Assembly: GCA_035652315.1 (NCBI GenBank) | Contig: DASREA010000028.1 | Span: 18,245 to 82,244 of the forward strand | Source of the DNA: CANKHA01 sp035652315 | GTDB lineage: Bacteria > Pseudomonadota > Alphaproteobacteria > Rhizobiales > Xanthobacteraceae | DNA: 64,000 nucleotides | Direction of reading: 5' to 3' | Shown: positions 46,082 to 53,920 of the stretch, piece after piece | Layout: every line of letters starts with the position of its first letter | Position numbering within the stretch: the stretch's first letter is position 1 | Position numbers and translations under genes: made by a program | Notes under the pieces: model-generated | Databases searched by the model: none | What the model was told of the DNA's origin: nothing | The model's input: only the letters and a program-made list of their open reading frames with translations

Positions 46082-46176
46082 GTGCGGTACGTCGTCTTTC
46101 CGACCCGTACCCGCCGCCCTCCTTGGGCGTTTCCTCCCTAGACTTGGGCCGCTTGCTTTGCGAGCGGCCCTTTTTT
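46082..46176 (+). ncRNA. mmgR: Trans-acting small RNA, alpha-r8 / MmgR family
   Basis: This is a stand-alone unit of about 95 nt with its own promoter and terminator, between two minus-strand genes. Hairpin 1 is GGTACG-TCG...CGA-CC-CGTACC (46086-46111). Hairpin 2 is CGCCC-TCCTT-GGGCG. A single-stranded TTTCCTCCCT (46130-46139) follows, then the terminator GGGCCGCT / AGCGGCCC with six T residues (46146-46176). The ten-base UUUCCUCCCU element is the conserved anti-Shine-Dalgarno-like core I recall for the MmgR family of Sinorhizobium, which limits PHB granule accumulation. As I recall, homologues there also neighbour a monophosphatase and an N-formylglutamate amidohydrolase gene. Confidence 0.75.
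46146..46176 (+). terminator. Intrinsic terminator of the MmgR-like small RNA
   Basis: GGGCCGCT and AGCGGCCC form a perfect 8-bp GC-rich stem with a 9-nt loop, followed directly by TTTTTT. On the minus strand there is no T-run, so it acts only on plus-strand transcripts. Confidence 0.92.
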
Positions 46177-46188
46177 CTTCATTGCGCG

Positions 46189-47076
46189 TTATTCGGCGGC
46201 GGCGCGATAGGGCCGCAGCTCCTCGAGCGGCAGGCTGGCCAGGCGGTCGGCAAGCACCTCAAGGTCGCTGCTGAGCCGGGTGAAGGCTGCGGAACGCGCA
46301 TAGCGCCGCTCGTCCATGTAAAGGGCCCGGTTGATCTCGAGCTGGACGGCATGCAGCCCGGCTGCCGGGTTGCCATAGTGCTCGGTGATGAACCCCCCCG
46401 CATAGGGCTTGTTGCGGCTCACGGTATAGCCGAGGGAGCGCAGCGTGGCGTCGATGGTTTCCGACACGATCAAGGTGCAGCTCGTTCCATAGCGGTCGCC
46501 GAGCACAAAGTCGGCGCGCGGACGCTCCTCCTTGGCGCCGGTGGTGGACGGCATGGAATGGCAGTCGATCAGCACCGCGGCGCCCAGCGTGCGGTAGACG
46601 CGGCTGCAGAGCCGGCGCAGCGCCCGGTGGTAGGGCTTATAGAGCGTGTCGATCCGGCGCAGCGCGTCATCCACGGCAAGACGTTGGCGGTAGATTTCCT
46701 GCGCATCGCCCACCACCCGCGCCACGGTACCCAGCCCGCCGGCCACCCGCATCGAGCGTGTGTTGGCAAAGGACGGCAACCGGCCCTCGAACATCCGCGG
46801 GTCGAGTTCATAAGGCTCGCGGTTCACGTCCACATAGCAGCGCGGGAAATGCGCGCGCATCAGCGGGTGGCCGCGGCTCACCACGCCGAGAAAAAGTTCG
46901 TCGACGAAGGAATCCTCGGAGCGCCGCAGCGTCGCCAGATCGAGCCGCGAGCTGCTCAGGAATTCGGCCGGATAGACCCGGCCGCTGTGCGGCGAATTGA
47001 AGATGATGGGACTGCGCCAGTCACCGGGTTCGAGGATCTCGAAGGGCGGATCGAGCTCCTCCATGCGTTCGCTCAT
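46189..47076 (-). CDS. N-formylglutamate amidohydrolase family protein
   Basis: This 295-aa zinc hydrolase has the family motifs IIFNSPHSGRVYP, HFPRCYVDVNRE, VLIDCHSMPS and GLHAVQLEINRALYM. N-formylglutamate amidohydrolases (HutG) act in histidine degradation, but many family members deformylate other substrates, and no hut genes are nearby. The ATG at 47076 gives MSERMEELDPPFEI. A weak AGAGG lies about 13 nt upstream. The small RNA lies immediately downstream on the other strand. Confidence 0.88.
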   Translation of the reverse strand: MSERMEELDPPFEILEPGDWRSPIIFNSPHSGRVYPAEFLSSSRLDLATLRRSEDSFVDELFLGVVSRGHPLMRAHFPRCYVDVNREPYELDPRMFEGRLPSFANTRSMRVAGGLGTVARVVGDAQEIYRQRLAVDDALRRIDTLYKPYHRALRRLCSRVYRTLGAAVLIDCHSMPSTTGAKEERPRADFVLGDRYGTSCTLIVSETIDATLRSLGYTVSRNKPYAGGFITEHYGNPAAGLHAVQLEINRALYMDERRYARSAAFTRLSSDLEVLADRLASLPLEELRPYRAAAE

Positions 47077-47245
47077 TGTCGGGCCGGACCTCTGCAAAAG
47101 CCGGCGCCGCCGGACTGGCGGGCCACATCGGAACAAAAGTATAGCATATTGTCACCGCACCGGCCTTCACGCGATATTTACCCCCGGCACGGCTTATGGG
47201 GGGCGCGGGGCCGTGCTGACGGGGCCTGATCACGACGAGTGCGAG

Positions 47246-47605
47246 ATGCCGAAGATTCTCCTGGCGGAAGACGATACCGACATGCGCCGTTTCCTTGTCA
47301 AGGCGCTACAAAATGCCGGATTCGACGTCACCTCCTACGATAACGGCCTCTCCGCCTATCAACGCCTGCGCGAGGAACCGTTCGAGCTGCTGCTGACTGA
47401 CATCGTCATGCCGGAAATGGACGGCATCGAACTGGCGCGCCGCGCTTCCGAGCTCGATCCCGATATCAAGATCATGTTCATCACGGGCTTCGCCGCGGTG
47501 GCGCTGAACGCGGATTCGGCGGCGCCGAAAAATGCCAAGGTCCTCTCCAAGCCGGTGCACCTGCGGGATTTGGTCAACGAAGTGAATAAGATGCTCGCGG
47601 CCTAG
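47246..47605 (+). CDS. cpdR: Single-domain response regulator CpdR
   Basis: This 119-aa receiver domain has acidic residues Asp9/Asp10, phosphoacceptor Asp52 in LLLTDIVMPEMDG, a Thr in MFITGFAAVA and Lys in VLSKPVH. GIELARRASELDPDIKIMFITGFAAVAL follows the CpdR pattern closely (abbreviated). CpdR without phosphate primes ClpXP to degrade cell-cycle proteins. The C-terminal Ala-Ala (MLAA) matches the degradation tag of Caulobacter CpdR. The frame is open far upstream, but the family start is MPKILLAEDD. Confidence 0.92.
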   Translation: MPKILLAEDDTDMRRFLVKALQNAGFDVTSYDNGLSAYQRLREEPFELLLTDIVMPEMDGIELARRASELDPDIKIMFITGFAAVALNADSAAPKNAKVLSKPVHLRDLVNEVNKMLAA

Positions 47606-47659
47606 CGGCCGGCCCGCTTGCCTCCCCTTCGCCGAGCCGATATGACCACGGCACCCTTC

Positions 47660-47734
47660 GGGCGCGTAGCTCAGCGGAAGAGCACTACCTTGACATGGTA
47701 GGGGTCACAGGTTCGATCCCTGTCGCGCCCACCA
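47660..47734 (+). tRNA. tRNA-Val (anticodon GAC)
   Basis: This is a full cloverleaf. The acceptor GGGCGCG pairs with CGCGCCC, the D-arm is GCTC..GAGC, and the anticodon stem CTACC/GGTAG holds loop TTGACAT with anticodon GAC at 47692-47694. The variable loop precedes the T-arm ACAGG-TTCGATC-CCTGT, and CCA is encoded at 47732-47734. GAC reads valine GUC and GUU codons. Confidence 0.97.
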
Positions 47735-47755
47735 CGCCGGCCGGCGGGCGCTTCG

Positions 47756-47784
47756 TTGACACCGAATGCCGCGCTGCTTATGAC
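47756..47784 (+). promoter_or_regulatory. Putative promoter of the bL36 gene
   Basis: TTGACA (47756-47761) and TATGAC (47779-47784) are separated by 17 bp, 55 bp before the bL36 start codon. The -35 box is perfect. Confidence 0.6.
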
Positions 47785-47838
47785 CGCGCCGAGGAAACTA
47801 ATCCACCGGGCCGCAGCCCGTAGTTGAGGAACACCAGG

Positions 47839-47964
47839 ATGAAAGTGCGTAATTCGCTGAAGTCGCTGCGGGCCCGTCACCGCAACAACCGCCTGGTCCG
47901 CCGCAAGGGCCGGGTCTATGTGATCAACAAAATCCAGAAGCGCTTCAAGGCGCGGCAAGGCTGA
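47839..47964 (+). CDS. rpmJ: Ribosomal protein bL36, cysteine-free type
   Basis: This 41-aa basic protein reads MKVRNSLKSLRARHRNNRLV and continues RRKGRVYVINKIQKRFKARQ with a final Gly. It is the bL36 (YkgO-type) protein of the large subunit. The four zinc ligands (Cys-Cys-Cys-His) of the classical form are missing, so it needs no zinc. GAGGAAC lies 8 nt upstream. In this order the zinc-free form is usually the only copy, so it need not be a zinc-starvation paralogue. Confidence 0.95.
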   Translation: MKVRNSLKSLRARHRNNRLVRRKGRVYVINKIQKRFKARQG

Positions 47965-48035
47965 TCGGCCGCGGCGCCTGGCGTCTCGGCACCTTTTCCT
48001 TTTCACCGTCGGCGCAAGGCCTTATCATTCCCGCC

Positions 48036-48653
48036 ATGAAGAGACGATGGCAGCGCCTGTTCGTGGCCGCCGCCCTCAGCGCGGGCCTGCTGGCCTGCCT
48101 TCGGCCGGCGCAGGCCCAGGAGGAGCCGGCCAAGCCTCCGGCGAAGGCCGGGCGCCCGGCGCCGCGCGGCAGCGTGCAAAATCTCGATCTGCTTTTCCAG
48201 GCTTTGAAGATCGCGCCGGATAACACCAGCGCCAAGGCGATCTCCGATCGCATCTGGGATGTCTGGCTCTCCTCCGGCGGCGATACGGCGACGCTGTTGA
48301 TGACCCGCGTGCGGGCTTCCATCGAAAGCAAGGATTACGATCTGGCCCTGCAAGTGCTCGACGGCGTCATCGCCTTCAAACCCGACTACGCCGAAGCCTG
48401 GAACCAGCGCGCCACCGTCTATTATCTGAAAAAGGATTATGGGCGCGCCATGGCCGACCTGGCGCAGGCGTTGGCGCGGGAGCCCCGGCATTTCGGCGCG
48501 CTCTTCGGACTCGGCATCATTCTCCAGGAGTTCGGCGAAGAGCGCCGCGCCCTCGAAGTCTATCGCCGCGTGCTTGCGCTCGATCCGCACATGCAGCGGG
48601 TGCCCGACATGGTGAAAACGCTGTCGCAAAAGCTCGAAGGCCGCGACATCTGA
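48036..48653 (+). CDS. Exported TPR protein
   Basis: This 205-aa protein has a signal peptide (VAAALSAGLLACLRPAQAQ, cleavage near residue 28). About three tetratricopeptide repeats follow, for example SKDYDLALQVLDGVIAFKPD, AEAWNQRATVYYLKKDYGRA and FGALFGLGIILQEFGEERRA, each with the helix-turn-helix spacing. TPRs scaffold protein contacts, probably in the periplasm here. The partner is unknown. It stands alone between bL36 and the convergent groES gene. Confidence 0.85.
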   Translation: MKRRWQRLFVAAALSAGLLACLRPAQAQEEPAKPPAKAGRPAPRGSVQNLDLLFQALKIAPDNTSAKAISDRIWDVWLSSGGDTATLLMTRVRASIESKDYDLALQVLDGVIAFKPDYAEAWNQRATVYYLKKDYGRAMADLAQALAREPRHFGALFGLGIILQEFGEERRALEVYRRVLALDPHMQRVPDMVKTLSQKLEGRDI

Positions 48654-48679
48654 CGCGGCGCCGAGGCGCTGGCGCGTCC

Positions 48680-49069
48680 TCAGTCGTCGCAGCAGTCGCC
48701 GTCGTGCACGTGGTCGAGCGTGCAGGCCGTCGCCGTTGTGGCGGCGCCTTCGCCCTTGGCGCGGACGGAAATCCTGCCTTCGCCTTCGACAATTCCAAGG
48801 ATCTCGGATTCCTTGAGCACCAGATAGTCCTTGTCGCCGAGCTTGATCTCGGTGGCGGACCACTTGCCGTAGACGACCCGGTCGCCCGCTTTCACCGCGA
48901 GGCCCGTTCGTTTGCCGTCTTCGCCGCGGCGGCCGGAGCCGACTGCGACGACTTTGCCTTCCAGCGGGCGTTCCTGTGCGGCGTCGGGCAGCAAAATGCC
49001 GCCTTTTGTCTTGACCGGCGCGAAGGCCGGCTCGACAACGACGTGATCATGTAACGGACGGAAATTCAT
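48680..49069 (-). CDS. Orphan GroES-type co-chaperonin with Cys/His tail
   Basis: This 129-aa protein starts MNFRPLHDHVVVEPAFAPVK, with the GroES fold through the mobile loop (TKGGILLPDAAQERPLEG), VAVGSGRR, VKAGDRVVYGKWSATEIKLG and EILGIVE. Normal GroES is about 95-105 aa. Here about 30 residues follow, ending TLDHVHDGDCCDD with His, Cys and Asp residues that could bind metal. No groEL is adjacent, so this is a second, orphan co-chaperonin. GGAG lies 7 nt before the ATG. Confidence 0.88.
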   Translation of the reverse strand: MNFRPLHDHVVVEPAFAPVKTKGGILLPDAAQERPLEGKVVAVGSGRRGEDGKRTGLAVKAGDRVVYGKWSATEIKLGDKDYLVLKESEILGIVEGEGRISVRAKGEGAATTATACTLDHVHDGDCCDD

Positions 49070-49148
49070 GGCTGCTCCAAGCATTGATTGCCGGTGGACG
49101 TAGGGCCAGCCGCGCCCGCTGTCAATCACCGGAAAGCCGGTGAGGAAC

Positions 49149-50585
49149 TCAGCCGTCGCCAGTGTTTTCAGCGCCGACAAAAGCGATGCGCAGCATGTTG
49201 GTGGCGCCGGGGGTGCCCAGCGGCACGCCGGCGACAATGATCACGCGCTGCCCGGCCTTGGCAAAACCCTCGCGGAAAGCGATACGGCAGGCGCGCTCCA
49301 CCATATCGTCCTGGTCACGGGCGTCTTGCGCCACCACGCAATGCACGCCCCAGACCAGTGACAGCCGCCGCCCGGTCGACAGATTGGGGGAGATGGCGAC
49401 GATCGGCGGCTTCGGCCTTTCGCGGGACACGCGGAGTCCGGTCGAGCCCGAACTGGTCCAGCACACGATCGCGGAAAGCTCCAGCGTCTCGGCAATCTGC
49501 CGCGCGGCATCGGCGATGGCGTCGGCGCCGGTGGCTTCCGGCGCCATATACTGCGCGCCGATCGTGGCACGATAGAACTCGTCGTTCTCCACTTCCTCGG
49601 CGATGCGGTTCATGGTGGCGACGGCTGCCTCCGGAAATTGCCCTGCCGCCGATTCGGCCGACAGCATCACGGCGTCGGCGCCTTCATAGATGGCGGTGGC
49701 GACGTCGGACACTTCGGCGCGGGTCGGCACCGGGCTGCTGATCATCGATTCCAGCATTTGCGTCGCAATCACCACGGGCTTTCCGGCCTGACGCGCCAGC
49801 CGCGTCATCCGTTTCTGCAATCCCGGCACTTTTTCCAGCGGCATCTCGACGCCAAGGTCGCCGCGGGCGACCATCAACGCATCGGCGATTTCGAGGATTT
49901 CGCCGAGACGGGTCAGCGCTTGCGGCTTCTCGATCTTGGCCATGACCGCGGCGCGCCCGCGCGTGATCTTCTTTGCTTCCGCAATATCGTCGGCGCGTTG
50001 GATGAACGACAGCGCCAGCCAATCGATGCCGGCGTCGAGCGCCGCATCGAGATCGGAGCGATCCTTCGGCGCCAGTGCCGACAGCGGCAGCGTCGAATCG
50101 GGAAAGCTGACGCCCTTGCGGTCGGACAATTTGCCGCCGACCTCGACCCGGGTTTTGATCGCCTTGTCGCCGGCTTCGAGAACGACCAGCCGCACTTTGC
50201 CGTCGTCGAGCAGCAGCGCATGTCCGGGCTCGACGACGGAAAAGATTTCCGGATGCGGCAGTTGGACGCGACGACCGTCGCCGGGCGCCTGATCGCGATC
50301 GAGCGTGAAGGTTTCGCCTTTGCTTAGCACGATGCTGCCGCCGGCAAAGCTGCCGATCCGCAGCTTTGGGCCCTGCAGATCGACGAGAATACCGATGGGC
50401 CTTCCGTATTCGGTTTCGATCGAGCGAATGGTGCCGACGAGCTCGCGCATGCGCTCGTGCGTCGTGTGGCTCATGTTGATGCGGAAGACGTCAACGCCGG
50501 CCTCGAACAAACGGGCGATGGTCGCCCGGTCCGACGACGCCGGGCCAAGCGTTGCCACGATCTTGGTCCGGCGCAGGCGTCTCAT
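49149..50585 (-). CDS. pyk: Pyruvate kinase
   Basis: This 478-aa enzyme makes pyruvate and ATP from phosphoenolpyruvate. Motifs in order are TKIVATLGPASSD, FRINMSHTTHE, ILVDLQGPKLRIG, the active-site block MAKIEKPQALTRL with the catalytic Lys, MVARGDLGVEMPLEKVP, and VIATQMLESMI. ATG 50585 overlaps the upstream DUF1036 stop (ATGA), so the genes are coupled. The C-terminal regulatory domain is complete. Confidence 0.95.
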   Translation of the reverse strand: MRRLRRTKIVATLGPASSDRATIARLFEAGVDVFRINMSHTTHERMRELVGTIRSIETEYGRPIGILVDLQGPKLRIGSFAGGSIVLSKGETFTLDRDQAPGDGRRVQLPHPEIFSVVEPGHALLLDDGKVRLVVLEAGDKAIKTRVEVGGKLSDRKGVSFPDSTLPLSALAPKDRSDLDAALDAGIDWLALSFIQRADDIAEAKKITRGRAAVMAKIEKPQALTRLGEILEIADALMVARGDLGVEMPLEKVPGLQKRMTRLARQAGKPVVIATQMLESMISSPVPTRAEVSDVATAIYEGADAVMLSAESAAGQFPEAAVATMNRIAEEVENDEFYRATIGAQYMAPEATGADAIADAARQIAETLELSAIVCWTSSGSTGLRVSRERPKPPIVAISPNLSTGRRLSLVWGVHCVVAQDARDQDDMVERACRIAFREGFAKAGQRVIIVAGVPLGTPGATNMLRIAFVGAENTGDG

Positions 50586-51127
50586 TTGCCTTTGCCCTCC
50601 GCAGGAGCCGGTTTGGCGCCGGGCGGCTTTTCGCCGGAAATCGGCGCCATCGGCGGAACGCCGAGCGAGGTCTGTTCGCTGGAATCGGTAAGCTGCACGG
50701 TCCATGACCGCTGCTCGCCGGTGTCAATCTCAAAGAAGCCGGTGCGGTCGTAGCCGCGCGCGAGGCAATCCTTGATGCCGCGAATCGTGAATTCCTTGTC
50801 GCGTGTGCACATGAAGGCCCGTCCCGACCATTCGCCGCCGCGTTCGTAGTCTACCGCGTATATATAATAGAAACGTGCCACGAGTTGGCCGCGCAATAAC
50901 GTCTCGCAATGGCGCGGCGGCAGATTCCACCATCCTTCGGTGGCCCAGCCCGCCTTGTCCTCATAGCCGAGGGCGACGCCCACCCGTCCGCCGGTGTTGT
51001 TGCAAAGCCTGAAATCGGCGGCGGCGGGCTGTACCAAGCCGAGCAGCGCGACGACAGCGCCGGCGAGCAGAAAGCTGCGTCCCGGCGGTCGTTGCAGCGG
51101 TATTGAGGGAAAATCCGGAGAATCCAC
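50582..51127 (-). CDS. DUF1036 exported protein
   Basis: This 181-aa protein has a signal or anchor segment (SFLLAGAVVALLGLVQPAAA) and then the DUF1036 domain: FRLCNNTGGRVGVALGYEDKAGWATEGWW (abbreviated), CETLLRGQLVARFYYIYAVDY and FTIRGIKDCLARGYDRTGFFEIDTG. The role is unknown. GTG 51127 is a tentative start with a poor ribosome-binding site; longer frames run into the glycerate kinase remnant. It overlaps pyk by 4 bp. The DUF1036-pyk pair is conserved in this order, so co-expression with glycolysis is likely. Confidence 0.8.
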   Translation of the reverse strand: MDSPDFPSIPLQRPPGRSFLLAGAVVALLGLVQPAAADFRLCNNTGGRVGVALGYEDKAGWATEGWWNLPPRHCETLLRGQLVARFYYIYAVDYERGGEWSGRAFMCTRDKEFTIRGIKDCLARGYDRTGFFEIDTGEQRSWTVQLTDSSEQTSLGVPPMAPISGEKPPGAKPAPAEGKGK

Positions 51128-51176
51128 GTGGGCGCGATCGGTTTCGGTGTGGAAGTGGAGGATTTCGCGTGAAGCG

Positions 51177-51430
51177 TCAGGAACTGTCAACGAGGATGCC
51201 GCGGAAGTCAGTGACATTGGTAAAGGTTGCCCCGGTCAGCAACAGGTCGTCGAGCTTGGAAAAGAAGGCGGTGGAGTTGTTTTCGGCAAGAAACGAGGCC
51301 GGATCGAGGCCAAGGGAACGGGGCCCTGGTGGCGCCGGTGCCGTCGGCATAAGCGCTGGCGCCGCCGCCGGAAGCTATTCCTTGCCCGCCACACTGCGCA
51401 GAGCGCCAATCGATCCTCCAAGGGTCTTGG
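51177..51430 (-). pseudogene. Remnant of a MOFRL-type glycerate 2-kinase (C-terminal end)
   Basis: On the minus strand the last about 50 codons before a TGA at 51177 read LGLDPASFLAENNS, then TAFFSKLDDLLLTGATFTN and VTDFRGILVD. This is the conserved end of MOFRL-family glycerate 2-kinases (GckA/TtuD). Immediately upstream, ASAYADGTGATRA continues the same protein but in another frame, and further upstream the frame is lost. No N-terminal domain exists. In related genomes a glycerate kinase gene sits at this place between DUF1036/pyk and DUF1244, which supports decay in situ. Confidence 0.75.
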
Positions 51431-51512
51431 AAAGCCGAGGGCGGCGCCCTTATCTTTAGCGCGACCGCAGCGCCTGCCTTTGCGGCGCCGCCTTGCCGGG
51501 AAAGGATGTGCC

Positions 51513-51815
51513 ATGCCGATCGACGACAAGACCCAGCTTGAACTGGAAGCCGCGGTGTATCGGCGTCTCGTCGAGCATTTGCGTAGGCGCACCGATGTGC
51601 AGAATATCGATCTCATGAATCTTGCCGGCTTCTGCCGCAACTGCCTCGCCAACTGGATGAAGGACGCCGCCGACGCCAAGGGCGTTCCGATGACCAAGGA
51701 CCAGAGCCGCAACATCGTCTATGGCATGCCTTACGAGGAATGGCGGGCGAAATATCAGAAAGAGGCGACTCCCGAGCAGCAGGCGGCTTTCCAGAAATCC
51801 GCGCCGCATCGCTGA
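51513..51815 (+). CDS. DUF1244 family protein
   Basis: This 100-aa protein has the DUF1244 pattern: YRRLVEHLRRRTDVQNIDLMN, then GFCRNCLANWM with a CxxC pair, and NIVYGMPYEEWRAKYQKEATPEQ. It is largely helical, and the CxxC and nearby acidic residues could hold a metal. AGGATG lies before the ATG at 51513. It is divergent from pyk/DUF1036 across the kinase remnant and upstream of gapR on the same strand. The function is unknown. Confidence 0.88.
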   Translation: MPIDDKTQLELEAAVYRRLVEHLRRRTDVQNIDLMNLAGFCRNCLANWMKDAADAKGVPMTKDQSRNIVYGMPYEEWRAKYQKEATPEQQAAFQKSAPHR

Positions 51816-51995
51816 CGCCGCCGCGGCATCGCCTTTCCCATCGGCCGAAAATCCGATCGCGCGCCGCCTGCGCGCACAGACCATGACTGTTGTCCACCGG
51901 GTCTGTGGATGACGGGGGCTGTGCCTTGACGGAACACGCGCAGGCTCGGAATGCTGAAAGGCAGATTACGCATCGCGTCACCGGAGGAGTTTTCA

Positions 51996-52268
51996 ATGCC
52001 CGCCACAGCTGCCGCCGCCGAAGCCGCAACGACCCGCTTCGCTAAGGATCAACTGAAGGCGGTGGTGGAGCGCGTCGAGCGCCTGGAAGAAGAAAAGAAG
52101 GCCATCGCCGACGACATCCGCGACGTTTACGCGGAGGCCAAGGCGCATGGCTTCGACATCAAGGCGCTGCGCACCATCGTGCGCCTGCGCAAGCAGGACG
52201 TTGACGAGCGCAAGGAGCAGGAAGCGATCCTGGAAACCTATATGCACGCGCTCGGAATGTTGTCCTGA
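51996..52268 (+). CDS. gapR: GapR nucleoid-associated protein (DUF2312)
   Basis: This 90-aa protein contains FAKDQLKAVVERVERLEEEK, then IADDIRDVYAEAKAHGFDIK and ALRTIVRLRKQD, the DUF2312 signature. GapR of Caulobacter forms a clamp of dimers on overtwisted AT-rich DNA ahead of replication and transcription forks and stimulates topoisomerases. ATG 51996 follows GGAGGAG. The upstream frame extension is not family-like. The length and sequence are standard. Confidence 0.93.
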   Translation: MPATAAAAEAATTRFAKDQLKAVVERVERLEEEKKAIADDIRDVYAEAKAHGFDIKALRTIVRLRKQDVDERKEQEAILETYMHALGMLS

Positions 52269-52282
52269 GCGCTCCCGCGCCG

Positions 52283-53755
52283 CTATTGCAGCGAGGCGGT
52301 CTGCGTCTCGACGAAGCTTGCGGTCGCCAGGAAGACCACGGCACTGCCGCTGAAGCGGTCGGCTGCGACGACCGAATGGCCCTCCGCCGAGAAGGTCATC
52401 GCCAAGGCTGATACCGGCTCATGCATGAATTCGGTGAGGCCGCGGTAATCCGGCGCGCCGGTCAAGGCGGCGGTCATGTGATGCTGAAGATCGGGGGCGA
52501 GGATTGCCGCGCGCAGCCAGGGATCCGTGAACGGAACGTTCAGTTGGATTTCGCGCCGGCTCTGCACCAGCGCCGGTTGGCCGGGCGGCTGTTTGAGCAC
52601 GATGGAAGTGGCCTGCGGAATGGCAGCGGCGCGGGAGACGGTGGCGATGCGCCGTTGCGGCGCCATCGGCGGCGGCTCGCGTTGCGGCTCGGGCGCATAG
52701 GCCAGGGCGCGTTCGCCGGCTTCATGCTCCTCGGGTGAAGCGTCGCGCCAGGGCAGCGGAGCGGAAGTCACCGCTCCCGGCACAAATTTGATCGCCTGCA
52801 CCGGCTCCGATTGAGCGCTCATTGCGGCGAGCTTCATCGCCGAGGGCTGCCGGCGCGGCAGCGGCACAAGCACGCCTTGCGGCGCCGGCGCGACCGAAGC
52901 CGTGGTCATGATATCGGGCGCGGCCTCGCGCTTGTCGGTGCCCAGGAGCCGCGCCAGCAGCGTCCCCGGCGATTTGCCCTCGCGATCGCGGCCGATCAAA
53001 CCGGCCATGCGCGCGGCGTTCAAGGAGGGCTGCGACGGCTCCTTGCCGCGCGCTTCGACATCGGCAAGCGCGAGTGCATAGCCGGGCAGGGGCTGACCGT
53101 CGCTCGGAATATGCACGGTGCGCCCATTGGGGAACACGTGCACGAGTTCCTGGCGGCTCACCGTCGGCCAGTGCCGCACGTGACCGACGTCGAGATGCAC
53201 GAAGGGTGAGCCCGAGGTCGGGTAAAAGCCGATGCCGCCGTCCTGCAGGCGCAGGCCGATCTCGAATAAGGTCTTCAGCGGCACGCCGGGAATATAGAAA
53301 TCGATCGCCTTGCCGAGGATGTGTTCGCTGTTCTCGGCCACGCCGTCGCTGGTACGGCGCAGCATGTCGTTGGTTTGCGGGCTGCGATAGCCGCAGATGA
53401 CGTAGATCGGCCCTTCGGCGCCGGCTTCGCGGCGCACTTCCCAGAGCAGGTCGATCAGTTCGGTATCCATGTGGATCGCCTGGTTGCGCCGCCAGTCGCG
53501 CAGCAGCCAGTCGATCTTTTTCAGCGCCTCGGGATCGTAGCGGCCGTCGCGCTTATAGGTGATGGTGAGCTCTTCGTCGGTGTGTACGTGATGCAGCGTG
53601 ATCGTGCGGGTGTCGCCTTGCGCCGAGGCGCCGTGCAGATTGTTGCCGAAGAAAAGGGCCGCGCCGGCGGCGAGCGCGATCCACAGCCCGCCGCGCCCTG
53701 CGACAAACAGCGATCGAACGCGGCGCGCAATACTGACCGGTACGTGTAATTTCAC
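52283..53755 (-). CDS. DUF882 / YcbK-type peptidase with long C-terminal tail
   Basis: This 490-aa exported protein has an N-terminal anchor (LWIALAAGAALFFGNNL). The DUF882 domain (about residues 50-230) is a peptidase M15-like zinc fold: VICGYRSPQTN, the metal motif SEHILGKAIDFYI (His and Asp) and FVHLDVGHVRHW (third His). E. coli YcbK/MepK of this family cuts mDap-mDap peptidoglycan crosslinks. The remaining about 260 residues are low-complexity and Ala/Pro-rich with no known domain. It is encoded beside an L,D-transpeptidase, which makes such crosslinks. Confidence 0.87.
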   Translation of the reverse strand: MKLHVPVSIARRVRSLFVAGRGGLWIALAAGAALFFGNNLHGASAQGDTRTITLHHVHTDEELTITYKRDGRYDPEALKKIDWLLRDWRRNQAIHMDTELIDLLWEVRREAGAEGPIYVICGYRSPQTNDMLRRTSDGVAENSEHILGKAIDFYIPGVPLKTLFEIGLRLQDGGIGFYPTSGSPFVHLDVGHVRHWPTVSRQELVHVFPNGRTVHIPSDGQPLPGYALALADVEARGKEPSQPSLNAARMAGLIGRDREGKSPGTLLARLLGTDKREAAPDIMTTASVAPAPQGVLVPLPRRQPSAMKLAAMSAQSEPVQAIKFVPGAVTSAPLPWRDASPEEHEAGERALAYAPEPQREPPPMAPQRRIATVSRAAAIPQATSIVLKQPPGQPALVQSRREIQLNVPFTDPWLRAAILAPDLQHHMTAALTGAPDYRGLTEFMHEPVSALAMTFSAEGHSVVAADRFSGSAVVFLATASFVETQTASLQ

Positions 53756-53920
53756 GTTGAGAAACTGCCCCGACGGAATCCGCCGCGGCGCGCGGCCGCG
53801 GCGAGATGACTAACGCAGTCTTATCGGGATCAGTTAACGCGTCCTTAGCGCCCCCTGCCCCCGCAGTCACCGGCTACAGGGACAGTATGGCGAAAGATGG
53901 CCGGCAACGGGCCGCAATCC

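Noticed and set aside
51890..51915. DnaA box near gapR (TGTGGAT)
   Set aside because: There is only a single partial match with no cluster, AT-rich unwinding region or replication genes, so no origin is claimed.
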